Below, piece by piece: positions 1-6,442 of a stretch of 16,386 nucleotides of DNA (positions are counted from its first letter, which is position 1; every line of letters begins with the position of its first letter). The position numbers and the translations under genes were made by a program. The notes under the pieces are model-generated. The model saw only the letters and a list, made by a program, of their open reading frames with translations, made no database searches and was not told the origin of the DNA. Source of the stretch: JBBSVE01 sp038233815 (GTDB lineage Bacteria; Pseudomonadota; Alphaproteobacteria; Rhodobacterales; Rhodobacteraceae); assembly GCA_038233815.1 (NCBI GenBank), contig JBBSVE010000066.1, positions 1 through 16,386 on the forward strand, in the 5' to 3' direction.

Positions 1-564
1 GACGACTTCGAGGCGGTCGCGGGGCGGGCGAGGAATGAGATCGGGCGGGAGCTGAAGCTGACCGAGGAGGGCAGCTTCAAATTCGCGTGGATCGTCGATT
101 TCCCGATGTATGAGCGCACCGACGAGGGCAAGATCGACTTCAGCCACAACCCGTTCTCGATGCCTCAGGGGGGGCTGGAGGCGCTGGAGGGCGATCCGCT
201 CAAGGTCCATGCCTACCAGTATGACCTCGCCTGCAACGGCTATGAGCTGGTCTCCGGCGGGATCCGCAACCACAAGCCGGAGATCATGTTCAAGGCGTTC
301 GGGATCGCGGGCTATCCGGCCTCCGAAGTGGAGAAACGCTTCGGCGGCATGGTCAAGGCGTTCCGCTACGGCGCCCCTCCGCACGGCGGCTGCGCGGCGG
401 GCATCGACCGGATCGTGATGCTTCTGGCGGATGAGCCGAACATCCGCGAGGTCATCATGTTCCCGATGAACCAGCGCGCTGAGGACATGCTGATGGGCGC
501 GCCGTCCGAGCCTACGGGGGAGCAGCTGCGCGACCTCCGGCTCCGCACGCTGCCCCGGGACTGA
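1..564 (+). CDS. aspS: Aspartyl-tRNA synthetase, C-terminal part (5' end outside window)
   Basis: This is the last 187 codons of a class II aminoacyl-tRNA synthetase that charges tRNA-Asp with aspartate in the cytoplasm. The frame is open from base 1, so the start lies upstream of the window. Seen in the sequence are the bacterial AspRS stretch NPFSMPQGG, the active-site strand YELVSGGIRNH, and the class II motif 3 region GIDRIVMLL, followed by the typical ending NIREVIMFPMNQRAEDML. About two thirds of the protein (the anticodon-binding domain, motif 1 and motif 2) is missing, as expected from a window edge and not from gene damage. The stop is TGA at 562–564. Whether it is the discriminating or the Asn-tolerant form cannot be judged from this part. 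The family call is very secure. Confidence 0.97.
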   Translation, partial: DDFEAVAGRARNEIGRELKLTEEGSFKFAWIVDFPMYERTDEGKIDFSHNPFSMPQGGLEALEGDPLKVHAYQYDLACNGYELVSGGIRNHKPEIMFKAFGIAGYPASEVEKRFGGMVKAFRYGAPPHGGCAAGIDRIVMLLADEPNIREVIMFPMNQRAEDMLMGAPSEPTGEQLRDLRLRTLPRD

Positions 565-587
565 CCGCGCAAACGGCTTGTGCATTG

Positions 588-612
588 CCGCGCCGCCGTC
601 AATATGGCGCGG
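588..612 (+). other. GC-rich inverted repeat between aspS and the GNAT gene
   Basis: CCGCGCC (588–594) pairs perfectly with GGCGCGG (606–612) across an 11-base loop, starting 23 bases after the aspS stop. No T-run follows it, so it is not a classical intrinsic terminator. It could be the 3' end structure of the aspS transcript or a leader hairpin of the next gene. The role is inferred only. Confidence 0.35.
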
Positions 613-636
613 ATTCAAACCGAGAGGGTGCAGGCG

Positions 637-1356
637 ATGTCGGACAAGCGGCCTCTGGGCCCCGAGGTTCCCGGATGGGCGCCGGTCGAGCCGCCGCAGG
701 CCGCGCCGATGGAGGGGGCCTATGTGCGGCTCGAACCGCTGGACCCCGACAGCCATGCGGTCGATCTGCACCGCGCCTTTGGCGGGCATGAATCGCTTTG
801 GGATTACATGGGCTACGGTCCGTTCACCTCCTCCGCTGCCTATCACCGCTGGGCGCGGGAGAGGGCGGGCGGCGCCGATCCGCTGTTTCTCGTGCTCCGC
901 GCGCGGGACAGCGGGCAATGCGGCGGCATCGCGGCCTACCTCCGCGTCGATGTCGCGAACGGCAGCATCGAGGCCGGGCATATCTGCATCGCCCCCGAGC
1001 TTCAGCGCACGGTTGCGACGACGGAGGCGCTATTCCTGATGATCGACTGGGCCTTCGGGGCGGGCTACCGGCGCTTCGAGTGGAAATGCGACGCGCTCAA
1101 CATGGCGTCGCGGCGGTCGGCGCGCAGGCTCGGCTTCACCTACGAGGGGCTGTTCCGGCAGGCCGCCGTGGTCAAGGGCCGCAACCGCGACACGGCTTGG
1201 TTCTCTATCGTCGACGGCGAATGGCCTGCCTTGCGGGAGGCGTACCGGATCTGGCTGTCGGCTGAGAATTTCGGCCTGGACGGGCAGCAGGTGGAACGCC
1301 TGTCCGACCTCACGCGCCTTGCGGGCGGCGGTGGCGAGCCTGCGGCAAAAGGCTAA
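637..1356 (+). CDS. GNAT family N-acetyltransferase (RimJ/RimL-like)
   Basis: A 239-residue cytoplasmic acetyltransferase expected to move an acetyl group from acetyl-CoA to an amine; the substrate is unknown. The fold is the Acetyltransf_3/RimJ-RimL kind. An N-terminal strand VRLEPLD (about 30–36) leads in, a central strand AGHICIAPELQRT (113–125) ends in the family's cofactor-binding turn, and KCDALNMASRRSARRLGF (150–167) is the typical acetyl-CoA-binding helix followed by GFTYEG. The start chosen is ATG 637, with GAGAGGG about 10 bases upstream. A GTG at 580 and an ATG at 604 are in frame but lack a better ribosome site and would add an unusual extension. Close relatives are common near housekeeping genes and their target is generally unknown. 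It runs tail to tail into the receiver gene with a 7-base gap. Confidence 0.88.
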   Translation: MSDKRPLGPEVPGWAPVEPPQAAPMEGAYVRLEPLDPDSHAVDLHRAFGGHESLWDYMGYGPFTSSAAYHRWARERAGGADPLFLVLRARDSGQCGGIAAYLRVDVANGSIEAGHICIAPELQRTVATTEALFLMIDWAFGAGYRRFEWKCDALNMASRRSARRLGFTYEGLFRQAAVVKGRNRDTAWFSIVDGEWPALREAYRIWLSAENFGLDGQQVERLSDLTRLAGGGGEPAAKG

Positions 1357-1363
1357 TTCCGCG

Positions 1364-2068
1364 TCAGACCGGTGCCGGGTTGGCGGAAAAGGCGTGCGGC
1401 ATGCGGTCGATCCGATCGCTCAGCGCCCGGTGCAGACGTGTCATGCCGGGCGCGCCCATGGCAGGCGTGGAGCGGGCCAACATCTCAAGCGCGGAATCGC
1501 CACTGGTGCGCGCGATGGATTGCACGAAGGCCGACACATAGGGCGCGGGCGATCCGTCGAGGGCCAGACCTGCGGCATGGCTCAGATCGTCGCGCAGCGC
1601 CTGTCGATCCGGCGCGATCACGCCCATGGTGACGGACGCATGGGCCGCCGGGCGCGCGAGATGGACGAGGATGCTGTCCACGAAGCCCGCCAGCCCCTGC
1701 ATCGGCTTTTCAAAGAATTCCGCCGCGCCTGCCGCCAGCGCCGCCGTGCGCCCTTCGGGATCGCCCGACATTGCCAGCACCACGCCCGCCCGTCCTCCCG
1801 CCAGCCCTGCGATGAGGTCGAGCCCGGAGCCGTCCGGCAGCCCCAGATCGATCAGCGCCACGTCGGGCCGGTAGGCCGCGAAATGGCGCGCTGCGCCGGC
1901 GAGGCTGCCCGTCCGTTGCAGCCGTGCCCCCGACCGCAGGCACAAAAGGCGCAGCGCCTCCGATGCGAAGCGGCTGTCCTCTACCGCGAGGATGGTCAGT
2001 CCGGCAAGCGGCAGCGTGACGCCGAAGGGTGACGGCACGCGCAGCGGACTGGGGTTGGGACCGGGCAT
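1364..2068 (-). CDS. Response regulator receiver protein (orphan, uncharacterised C-terminus)
   Basis: A 234-residue protein with a CheY-like receiver domain at about residues 22–135. The receiver residues are visible: acidic pair E30-D31 in AVEDS, phospho-acceptor D74 in ALIDLGLPDGSG, the switch serine in LAMSGD, and the conserved lysine K121 in FFEKPM. The C-terminal 90 residues are mostly helical in character and match no DNA-binding, GGDEF/EAL or HPt motif I recognise, so the output is unknown. The start is ATG 2068, preceded by AAGGTG with a 5-base spacer; a GTG at 2092 is in frame but has poorer support. No histidine kinase gene adjoins it. It is divergent from mce across 139 bp containing an inverted repeat. 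The receiver call is firm; any signalling role is inference. Confidence 0.85.
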   Translation of the reverse strand: MPGPNPSPLRVPSPFGVTLPLAGLTILAVEDSRFASEALRLLCLRSGARLQRTGSLAGAARHFAAYRPDVALIDLGLPDGSGLDLIAGLAGGRAGVVLAMSGDPEGRTAALAAGAAEFFEKPMQGLAGFVDSILVHLARPAAHASVTMGVIAPDRQALRDDLSHAAGLALDGSPAPYVSAFVQSIARTSGDSALEMLARSTPAMGAPGMTRLHRALSDRIDRMPHAFSANPAPV

Positions 2069-2103
2069 CGGATCACCTTGCGCAGGGGGCACGGGTTCGA
2101 CCC

Positions 2104-2129
2104 AACCCGATTCGCCTTAACATCGGGTT
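2104..2129. promoter_or_regulatory. Perfect 8-bp inverted repeat (operator-like dyad)
   Basis: AACCCGAT (2104–2111) and ATCGGGTT (2122–2129) form a perfect 8-bp dyad with a 10-base spacer. It lies in the divergent region between the receiver gene (starts 2068, minus) and mce (starts 2208, plus). Overlapping it, 2117–2132 reads TTAA-N7-TTTAC, one base away from the alphaproteobacterial CtrA consensus TTAA-N7-TTAAC. Either a dimeric repressor site or a CtrA site would fit; the two readings cannot be separated from sequence alone. Confidence 0.45.
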
Positions 2130-2207
2130 TACGCCGCCCCCCTGCGGCACGGCGTCCCTTGCCCGCACCCGGTTTCGGACGCATAGACGACCCCGGAAGG
2201 AAGCTCG

Positions 2208-2606
2208 ATGATCGGTCGTCTGAACCATGTCGCCATCGCGGTCCCGGACCTCGCGGCCGCAGTCGCCACCTGGCGGGACACGCTCGGCGCGGAGGTGGGG
2301 CCGGTGCAGCACGAGCCGTCGCACGGGGTCAGCCTCGTCTTCGTGACCCTGCCCAACACCCGGATCGAGCTTCTGCATCCCTTGGGTGACGCGTCCCCGA
2401 TCCAAGCCTTTCTGGACCGCAATCCGGCGGGCGGGATTCACCATCTCTGCTACGAGGTGCAGGATATCGTGGCCGCCCGCGACCGGTTGGTGGCCACCGG
2501 CGCGCGCGCCTTGGGAGAGCCTCGGCCTGGTGCGCACGGAAAGCCGGTTCTTTTCCTGCACCCCAAGGATTTCAACGGCTGTCTTGTGGAACTGGAGGAG
2601 GCCTGA
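2208..2606 (+). CDS. mce: Methylmalonyl-CoA epimerase
   Basis: A 132-residue enzyme of the glyoxalase/vicinal-oxygen-chelate fold. It interconverts the (S) and (R) forms of methylmalonyl-CoA in the propionyl-CoA route (propionyl-CoA carboxylase, epimerase, mutase, giving succinyl-CoA); in Rhodobacterales the reaction also serves the ethylmalonyl-CoA pathway. Two beta-alpha-beta-beta-beta modules are visible: LNHVAIAVPDL at the start and GIHHLCYEVQDI at residues 76–87. H7, H78/H79 and E128 fall at the expected metal-ligand positions. The length is typical. ATG 2208 has an AAGGA six bases upstream. The stop TGA shares its A with the ATG of the DUF1467 gene (2604–2608), indicating translational coupling. 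The identification is strong; simple glyoxalase relatives are the only alternative. Confidence 0.93.
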   Translation: MIGRLNHVAIAVPDLAAAVATWRDTLGAEVGPVQHEPSHGVSLVFVTLPNTRIELLHPLGDASPIQAFLDRNPAGGIHHLCYEVQDIVAARDRLVATGARALGEPRPGAHGKPVLFLHPKDFNGCLVELEEA

Positions 2607-2884
2607 TGGCCATCACGTCGATCTTCGTCGTATTCGCCACAACCTGGTTTATCGTGTTCCTCTGCGTCCTGACGTGGCGCTATGAATCGCAGGGTGACGC
2701 TGGCAAGGTAGAGCCGGGAACGCCCGCAAGCGCGCCCTCGGGGTTCGTCGTCGGTCGCAAGGCGCGCTGGACGACGTTGATCACCGTCGTGATCACCTTT
2801 GCCATCTGTGGAACCGTGACGTGGTCGGGACTCACGATCCGCGATCTCGACTGGATGCATACGGCGGTGCCGCTGCAACGCTAA
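2606..2884 (+). CDS. DUF1467 family small membrane protein
   Basis: A 92-residue inner-membrane protein of unknown function. Two hydrophobic helices can be seen, at about residues 4–24 and 56–76, joined by a polar loop rich in Gly, Pro and Ser. The WRYESQG stretch after helix 1 and the second helix ending near TWSGLTIRDLDW are typical of the DUF1467 family found in alphaproteobacteria. Its ATG overlaps the mce stop by one base (TGATG), and from general knowledge this neighbour pair recurs in the group, often beside proS, which is not present here. No function can be assigned. The stop codon TAA interlocks with the TAG of the convergent EI24-like gene. Confidence 0.85.
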   Translation: MAITSIFVVFATTWFIVFLCVLTWRYESQGDAGKVEPGTPASAPSGFVVGRKARWTTLITVVITFAICGTVTWSGLTIRDLDWMHTAVPLQR

Positions 2885-3579
2885 CGCCGTTCCGCCGCCC
2901 TCAGACGGTGGAAAAGATGGGTGAAGGTCGCGGCCCCCAGCACCGGGATCGCGAGGTTCAGGATCGGAACCGACAGGGGTGCGGCCATCAGCGTCCCCGC
3001 CATCCATATCGTGATCGCATGACGGCTTCGCATCGCCTTGGCCTCCTCGCGGGGCATCCGGCGCGCGGCCACAAGCGTAAAATACTCGCGCCCGAGCAGG
3101 AAGCCGTTCACCGACCAGAACACCACCGGCACGAACGGGCCCGCGAAGGCATAGAGCACCAGCGCCGCGATGTTGACCCCGATCAGGAGGCCGAAGAAGC
3201 TAAGCGTCTCCACCGCCGCATCGAGGTAGCCCTGCGTGCGCGGGTCGGGCAGGGCGGGAAAGTGCCGGTCCTCCACCGCCTGCGCCACGTCGTCGAGAAA
3301 AAGCGAGGTGAAGGCCGACGCCACCGGCATCATCAGGAACACCGACAGCCCGAGCATCAGGATCGCCGAGCCGAGGCCGAGGATCGTGTCCAGACCCGAC
3401 ACCGGACCGATGATCGGCAGGGTCACGCTGTCGGGCGCGAAGGTGCCGATCAGCCACAGGCAGGCCGCGTAGATTGCAATCAGCAACCCAAGCGACAGCC
3501 CGATGCCCAGAAACAGCACGCGCCGGAACCGCGGGTCCGGCGTCTGACGCAGGGCGGCGAGGAAACTCGACAGGATCAT
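2881..3579 (-). CDS. EI24 domain / CysZ-like integral membrane protein
   Basis: A 232-residue inner-membrane protein with about four hydrophobic stretches: roughly residues 20–43, 60–90, 122–150 and 190–215. The pattern, the internal FTSLFLDDVAQAVEDRHFP segment and the NGFLLGREYFTLVAARRM segment match the EI24 (PF07264) family. That family includes E. coli CysZ, a sulfate-uptake protein. Rhodobacterales members are usually annotated only as EI24 domain proteins, and a sulfate role here is not supported by any neighbouring cysteine gene. Its ATG overlaps the nitroreductase stop by four bases (ATGA, 3576–3579), so the two are translationally coupled. At its 3' end the stop overlaps that of DUF1467 on the other strand. 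Confidence 0.8.
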   Translation of the reverse strand: MILSSFLAALRQTPDPRFRRVLFLGIGLSLGLLIAIYAACLWLIGTFAPDSVTLPIIGPVSGLDTILGLGSAILMLGLSVFLMMPVASAFTSLFLDDVAQAVEDRHFPALPDPRTQGYLDAAVETLSFFGLLIGVNIAALVLYAFAGPFVPVVFWSVNGFLLGREYFTLVAARRMPREEAKAMRSRHAITIWMAGTLMAAPLSVPILNLAIPVLGAATFTHLFHRLRAAERR

Positions 3580-4154
3580 GCGTCGATCCGGGTGGTCAGC
3601 GCCGCCACGTCGGGGCGCGGCCGCTCCGGCGGGATCTGGCGCGGGGTGCCGATATGGACGATGCCCGCAACGAATTCGTGCGTGGCAAGGCCCAGCACCG
3701 TCTCCCGGAAGATGCGGTCATGTGCGATCCATCCGGTGAGCCAGCAGGCCCCCCAGCCCGCCGCCGTTGCCGCATTGACGAGGCCGAGGCACACCGCCCC
3801 AGCCGACAGCGTCTGCTCGATCGCGGGCACCTTTTCCGCGGGCTTCGGGCTTGCCACCACCACGACGGCGAGGGGGCTCGTCTCGAACTGACCGCGCGCC
3901 TTGGCGGTCTGATCGGCGTCGAGCGCCAGCGCCTCGCCCCGCGCCTGCGCCTCCGCCGCCACGCGGGGCAGGGCGGCGCCGCCGATCACGACGAACCGCC
4001 AGGGTTCGAGCTTGCCGTGGTCGGGGACGCGGGCCGCGGCGGCGAGGATCGGCGCCAGTGCCGCCTCAACCGGCGCCGGACGCTCCAGCATCTTGGCCGG
4101 GATCGAGCGGCGCTCCATCAGGAACGCCTGCGCGTGGGTATTCGGGTCGGGCAT
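3576..4154 (-). CDS. Nitroreductase family protein (YdjA-like)
   Basis: A 192-residue flavoprotein of the nitroreductase superfamily, expected to bind FMN and reduce small electrophilic substrates with NAD(P)H; the real substrate is unknown. Visible motifs are the N-terminal FMN-phosphate site ERRSIPA (14–20), the YdjA-type signature RVPDHGKLEPWRF (42–54), and the second FMN region GLVNAATAAGWGACWLTG (about 123–140). The length matches the minimal YdjA subfamily. The start ATG 4154 has AGGAG about seven bases upstream. It follows phoB in the same direction after 70 bp and overlaps the EI24-like gene by four bases. Whether it is a tail of the pho transcript or has its own promoter is open. Confidence 0.9.
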   Translation of the reverse strand: MPDPNTHAQAFLMERRSIPAKMLERPAPVEAALAPILAAAARVPDHGKLEPWRFVVIGGAALPRVAAEAQARGEALALDADQTAKARGQFETSPLAVVVVASPKPAEKVPAIEQTLSAGAVCLGLVNAATAAGWGACWLTGWIAHDRIFRETVLGLATHEFVAGIVHIGTPRQIPPERPRPDVAALTTRIDA

Positions 4155-4224
4155 ATCAGGCTCCTGTCCATCGGGATGTCAGATGTCGGGCCTTGGACCG
4201 GCAGGGTCAAGTAGACGCGCAGCC

Positions 4225-4917
4225 CTATCCCAGCGCGTAGCCGGCCCCCCGGACCGTGCGCAGCAGATCCTCGCCGCCGTGCTGGCCCAGCGCCTTGCGG
4301 AGCCGTCCGATATGAACGTCCACCGTGCGCGTATCGACATAGATGTCACGTCCCCAGACCCGGTCCAGAAGCGTTTCCCGGCTGAACACGCGGCCCGGCT
4401 TTTCCATGAAGGTGGCAAGCAGGCGGAACTCGGTCGGCCCGAGCTTCAGGATCTTGCCCGCGCGCGTGGCCCGGTGCGTTTCGGTGTCGAGCGCCACGTC
4501 CCCGAATGACAGCACCACGCCCGCAGCGGAAGGTCGCGCCCGGCGCATCAGGGCGCGCACGCGGGCCATCAGCTCGACCACCGAATAGGGCTTCACCACA
4601 TAGTCGTCGGCCCCCGTCTCCAGTCCCCGGACGCGGTCCACCTCCTCGGCGCGGGCCGACAGCATCAGGATGCCGATGGCACGCGTGTCGGGATCGGTCT
4701 TGAGCCTCCGGCAAACCTCGATCCCGGAGACGCGGGGCAGCATCCAGTCCAGCACCACGATATCGGGCACCGTCTCGGCCACCAGCAGCATCGCCTCCTC
4801 GCCGTCGTGCGCCTGAACCACGCGAAAGCCCTCCGCCTCGAGGTTATAGGCCAGCACCGCGGCTTGCGCACCCTCGTCTTCCACCAGCAGCACGGTCGGC
4901 TGGCCCGGCACCGCCAT
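4225..4917 (-). CDS. phoB: Phosphate regulon response regulator PhoB
   Basis: A 230-residue OmpR/PhoB-type transcription factor that activates phosphate-starvation genes by binding direct repeats (Pho boxes). The receiver domain spans about residues 6–122: acidic E13-D14, phospho-acceptor D57 in VLDWMLP, switch S87 in MLSAR, and K109 in YVVKPYS. A winged-helix DNA-binding domain fills about 135–228, with LGPTEFRLLATFMEKPGRV and the recognition region TVDVHIGRLRKAL, ending VRGAGYAL. It is the last gene of pstSCAB-phoU-phoB; its ATG overlaps the phoU stop by one base (TGATG at 4919–4915). Its cognate kinase PhoR is not in the window. The assignment is firm because family, motifs and operon all agree. 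Confidence 0.96.
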   Translation of the reverse strand: MAVPGQPTVLLVEDEGAQAAVLAYNLEAEGFRVVQAHDGEEAMLLVAETVPDIVVLDWMLPRVSGIEVCRRLKTDPDTRAIGILMLSARAEEVDRVRGLETGADDYVVKPYSVVELMARVRALMRRARPSAAGVVLSFGDVALDTETHRATRAGKILKLGPTEFRLLATFMEKPGRVFSRETLLDRVWGRDIYVDTRTVDVHIGRLRKALGQHGGEDLLRTVRGAGYALG

Positions 4918-5630
4918 CAGAGACCCGTGGCGGAAAGCGAGGAGGTGAGGTCCGACTTCGGCCGCGCCTCGTCGGGCAGCGATCCGGTGACAAGGTAAAT
5001 CACCTGTTCGGCGATGGCGGTTGCATGGTCGCCCACCCGCTCGATGTTCTTGGCGATGAAATGGAGGTGCATGCAGGCGGTGATGTTCCTCGGGTCCTCC
5101 ATCATGTGGGTCAGCACCTCGCGGAAGAGCGCGTTATACATCTGGTCGATCTCGTTGTCGCGCAGCCGCACCTCTGCCGCCAGATCCGCGTCGCGCCGGA
5201 TGTAGCTGTCGAGCGCGTCCTTCAGCAGGATTTGCACCGCGCGCGCCATCCGCCGGATCGCGCCGGTGGTGCCGCCAATCTCCGCCATGTGGGCCAGAAC
5301 GCCGGTGCGCTTGGCAAGGTTCTTGGCGTAGTCGCCGCAGCGTTCCAGATTGCCCGCGATGCGGATCACGCTCAGCACCGTGCGCAAATCGGTCGCGGTC
5401 GGGGCGCGCAAGGCGATGACGCGGGCGGCGTCGGTGTTGATCCGCTCCTCCAGTGCGTCGATCGCACGGTCGCCGTCGCGCACCTTTTCGGCAAGCTCCA
5501 GATCGCGCTTTTCCAGCGCCTCGGCGGCGTCGAGGAGGGCCGCCTCCACCAGCCCGCCCATCTTCATGATCAGCGCCTGGATCGATTCGAGATCGCGGTC
5601 GAAGGCGCTGGCGATATGGCTGGGCGTCAT
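4917..5630 (-). CDS. phoU: Phosphate signalling complex protein PhoU
   Basis: A 237-residue, all-helical cytoplasmic protein. It links the Pst transporter to PhoR, damps the Pho response when phosphate is plentiful, and restrains phosphate uptake. Two PhoU repeats are visible. The first runs from about residue 10 (DRDLESIQALIMKMGG) and has ALEKRDLELAEKVRDGD followed by RAPTATDLRTVLSVIRIAGNLERCGDYA. The second repeats this pattern with RDADLAAEVRLRDNEIDQMY and the metal-binding-type stretch HFIAKNIERVGDHATAIAEQVIYL. The start is ATG 5630 with GGAGG seven bases upstream; a longer in-frame opening to 5738 runs back into pstB and has no family support. It begins 13 bases after the pstB stop and shares one base with phoB. 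Confidence 0.95.
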   Translation of the reverse strand: MTPSHIASAFDRDLESIQALIMKMGGLVEAALLDAAEALEKRDLELAEKVRDGDRAIDALEERINTDAARVIALRAPTATDLRTVLSVIRIAGNLERCGDYAKNLAKRTGVLAHMAEIGGTTGAIRRMARAVQILLKDALDSYIRRDADLAAEVRLRDNEIDQMYNALFREVLTHMMEDPRNITACMHLHFIAKNIERVGDHATAIAEQVIYLVTGSLPDEARPKSDLTSSLSATGL

Positions 5631-5643
5631 GGGCTTGCCTCCG

Positions 5644-6441
5644 TCAGCCGATCCGGCCGGAGATGTAGCTCTCCGTCCGGGGATCGGTGGGGTTGGTGAA
5701 GATCCGGTCCGTTTCGCCATATTCGACGAGATGGCCAAGATGGAAGAACGCGGTCCGCTGGCTGACCCTCGCTGCCTGCTGCATCGAATGCGTGACGATC
5801 ACCACCGAGAACTGGGAGCGCAACTCGTCGATCAGCTCCTCCACCTGCGCCGTGGCGATGGGGTCGAGCGCGGAGCACGGCTCGTCCATCAGCAGAACCT
5901 CGGGCGAGGTGGCGATGGCCCGCGCGATGCAGAGCCGCTGTTGCTGGCCGCCCGAAAGCCCGGTGCCGGGGGCGGTCAGACGGTCCTTCACTTCCGCCCA
6001 GAGTGCCGCCTTCTTCAGCGATGTCTCCACCACTTCGTCCAGCTCCGCGCGGTTGCGGGTCAGCCCGTGGATGCGCGGCCCGTAGGCCACGTTGTCGTAG
6101 ATCGACTTCGGGAACGGATTGGGCTTCTGGAACACCATGCCGACCTTGGCGCGCAGTTGCACCGGATCGACGCGCGGATCGCGGATATCCTCGCCGTCGA
6201 GTGTGATCGTGCCTTCCACCCGGCAGATCGGGATCGTGTCGTTCATCCGGTTGATACAGCGCAGGAAGGTGGACTTGCCGCAGCCCGACGGGCCGATGAA
6301 GGCGGTCACGGTCTTGTCGGCGATATCGACGGTCACGTCCTTGATGGCGTGATTGTCGCCGTAAAAGACCTGCACCCCCCGCGCTGTGATCTTCGTCTCC
6401 GCTGTGTGCAGGTCCCGCTCCACCCGTCGCTGATCGTTCAT
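5644..6441 (-). CDS. pstB: Phosphate ABC transporter ATP-binding protein PstB
   Basis: A 265-residue ATPase that powers phosphate import by the Pst complex on the cytoplasmic face of the inner membrane. All ABC motifs are intact: Walker A GPSGCGKST (50–58), Q-loop Q105 in VFQKPNPFP (a PstB hallmark), signature LSGGQQQR (162–169), Walker B VLLMDEP (182–188), and H-loop H218 in IVTHSM. The PstB-type features NRMND and KSIYDNVAYGPRIHG separate it from other importers, and the protein ends normally in ESYISGRIG. It starts one base after the pstA stop, so coupling is likely. The length is normal, with no missing residues. Confidence 0.97.
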   Translation of the reverse strand: MNDQRRVERDLHTAETKITARGVQVFYGDNHAIKDVTVDIADKTVTAFIGPSGCGKSTFLRCINRMNDTIPICRVEGTITLDGEDIRDPRVDPVQLRAKVGMVFQKPNPFPKSIYDNVAYGPRIHGLTRNRAELDEVVETSLKKAALWAEVKDRLTAPGTGLSGGQQQRLCIARAIATSPEVLLMDEPCSALDPIATAQVEELIDELRSQFSVVIVTHSMQQAARVSQRTAFFHLGHLVEYGETDRIFTNPTDPRTESYISGRIG

Positions 6442-6442
6442 G

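Noticed and set aside
2821..3891. Plus-strand open frame of about 350 codons opposite the EI24-like and nitroreductase genes
   Set aside because: It lies antisense to two supported genes, and its His/Arg/Gln-rich content is a codon-bias artefact.
4172..4186. TGTCAG/TGTCGG repeats upstream of the nitroreductase as a possible Pho box
   Set aside because: Spacing is 7 bp instead of 11, and the repeats are on the wrong strand for the gene.
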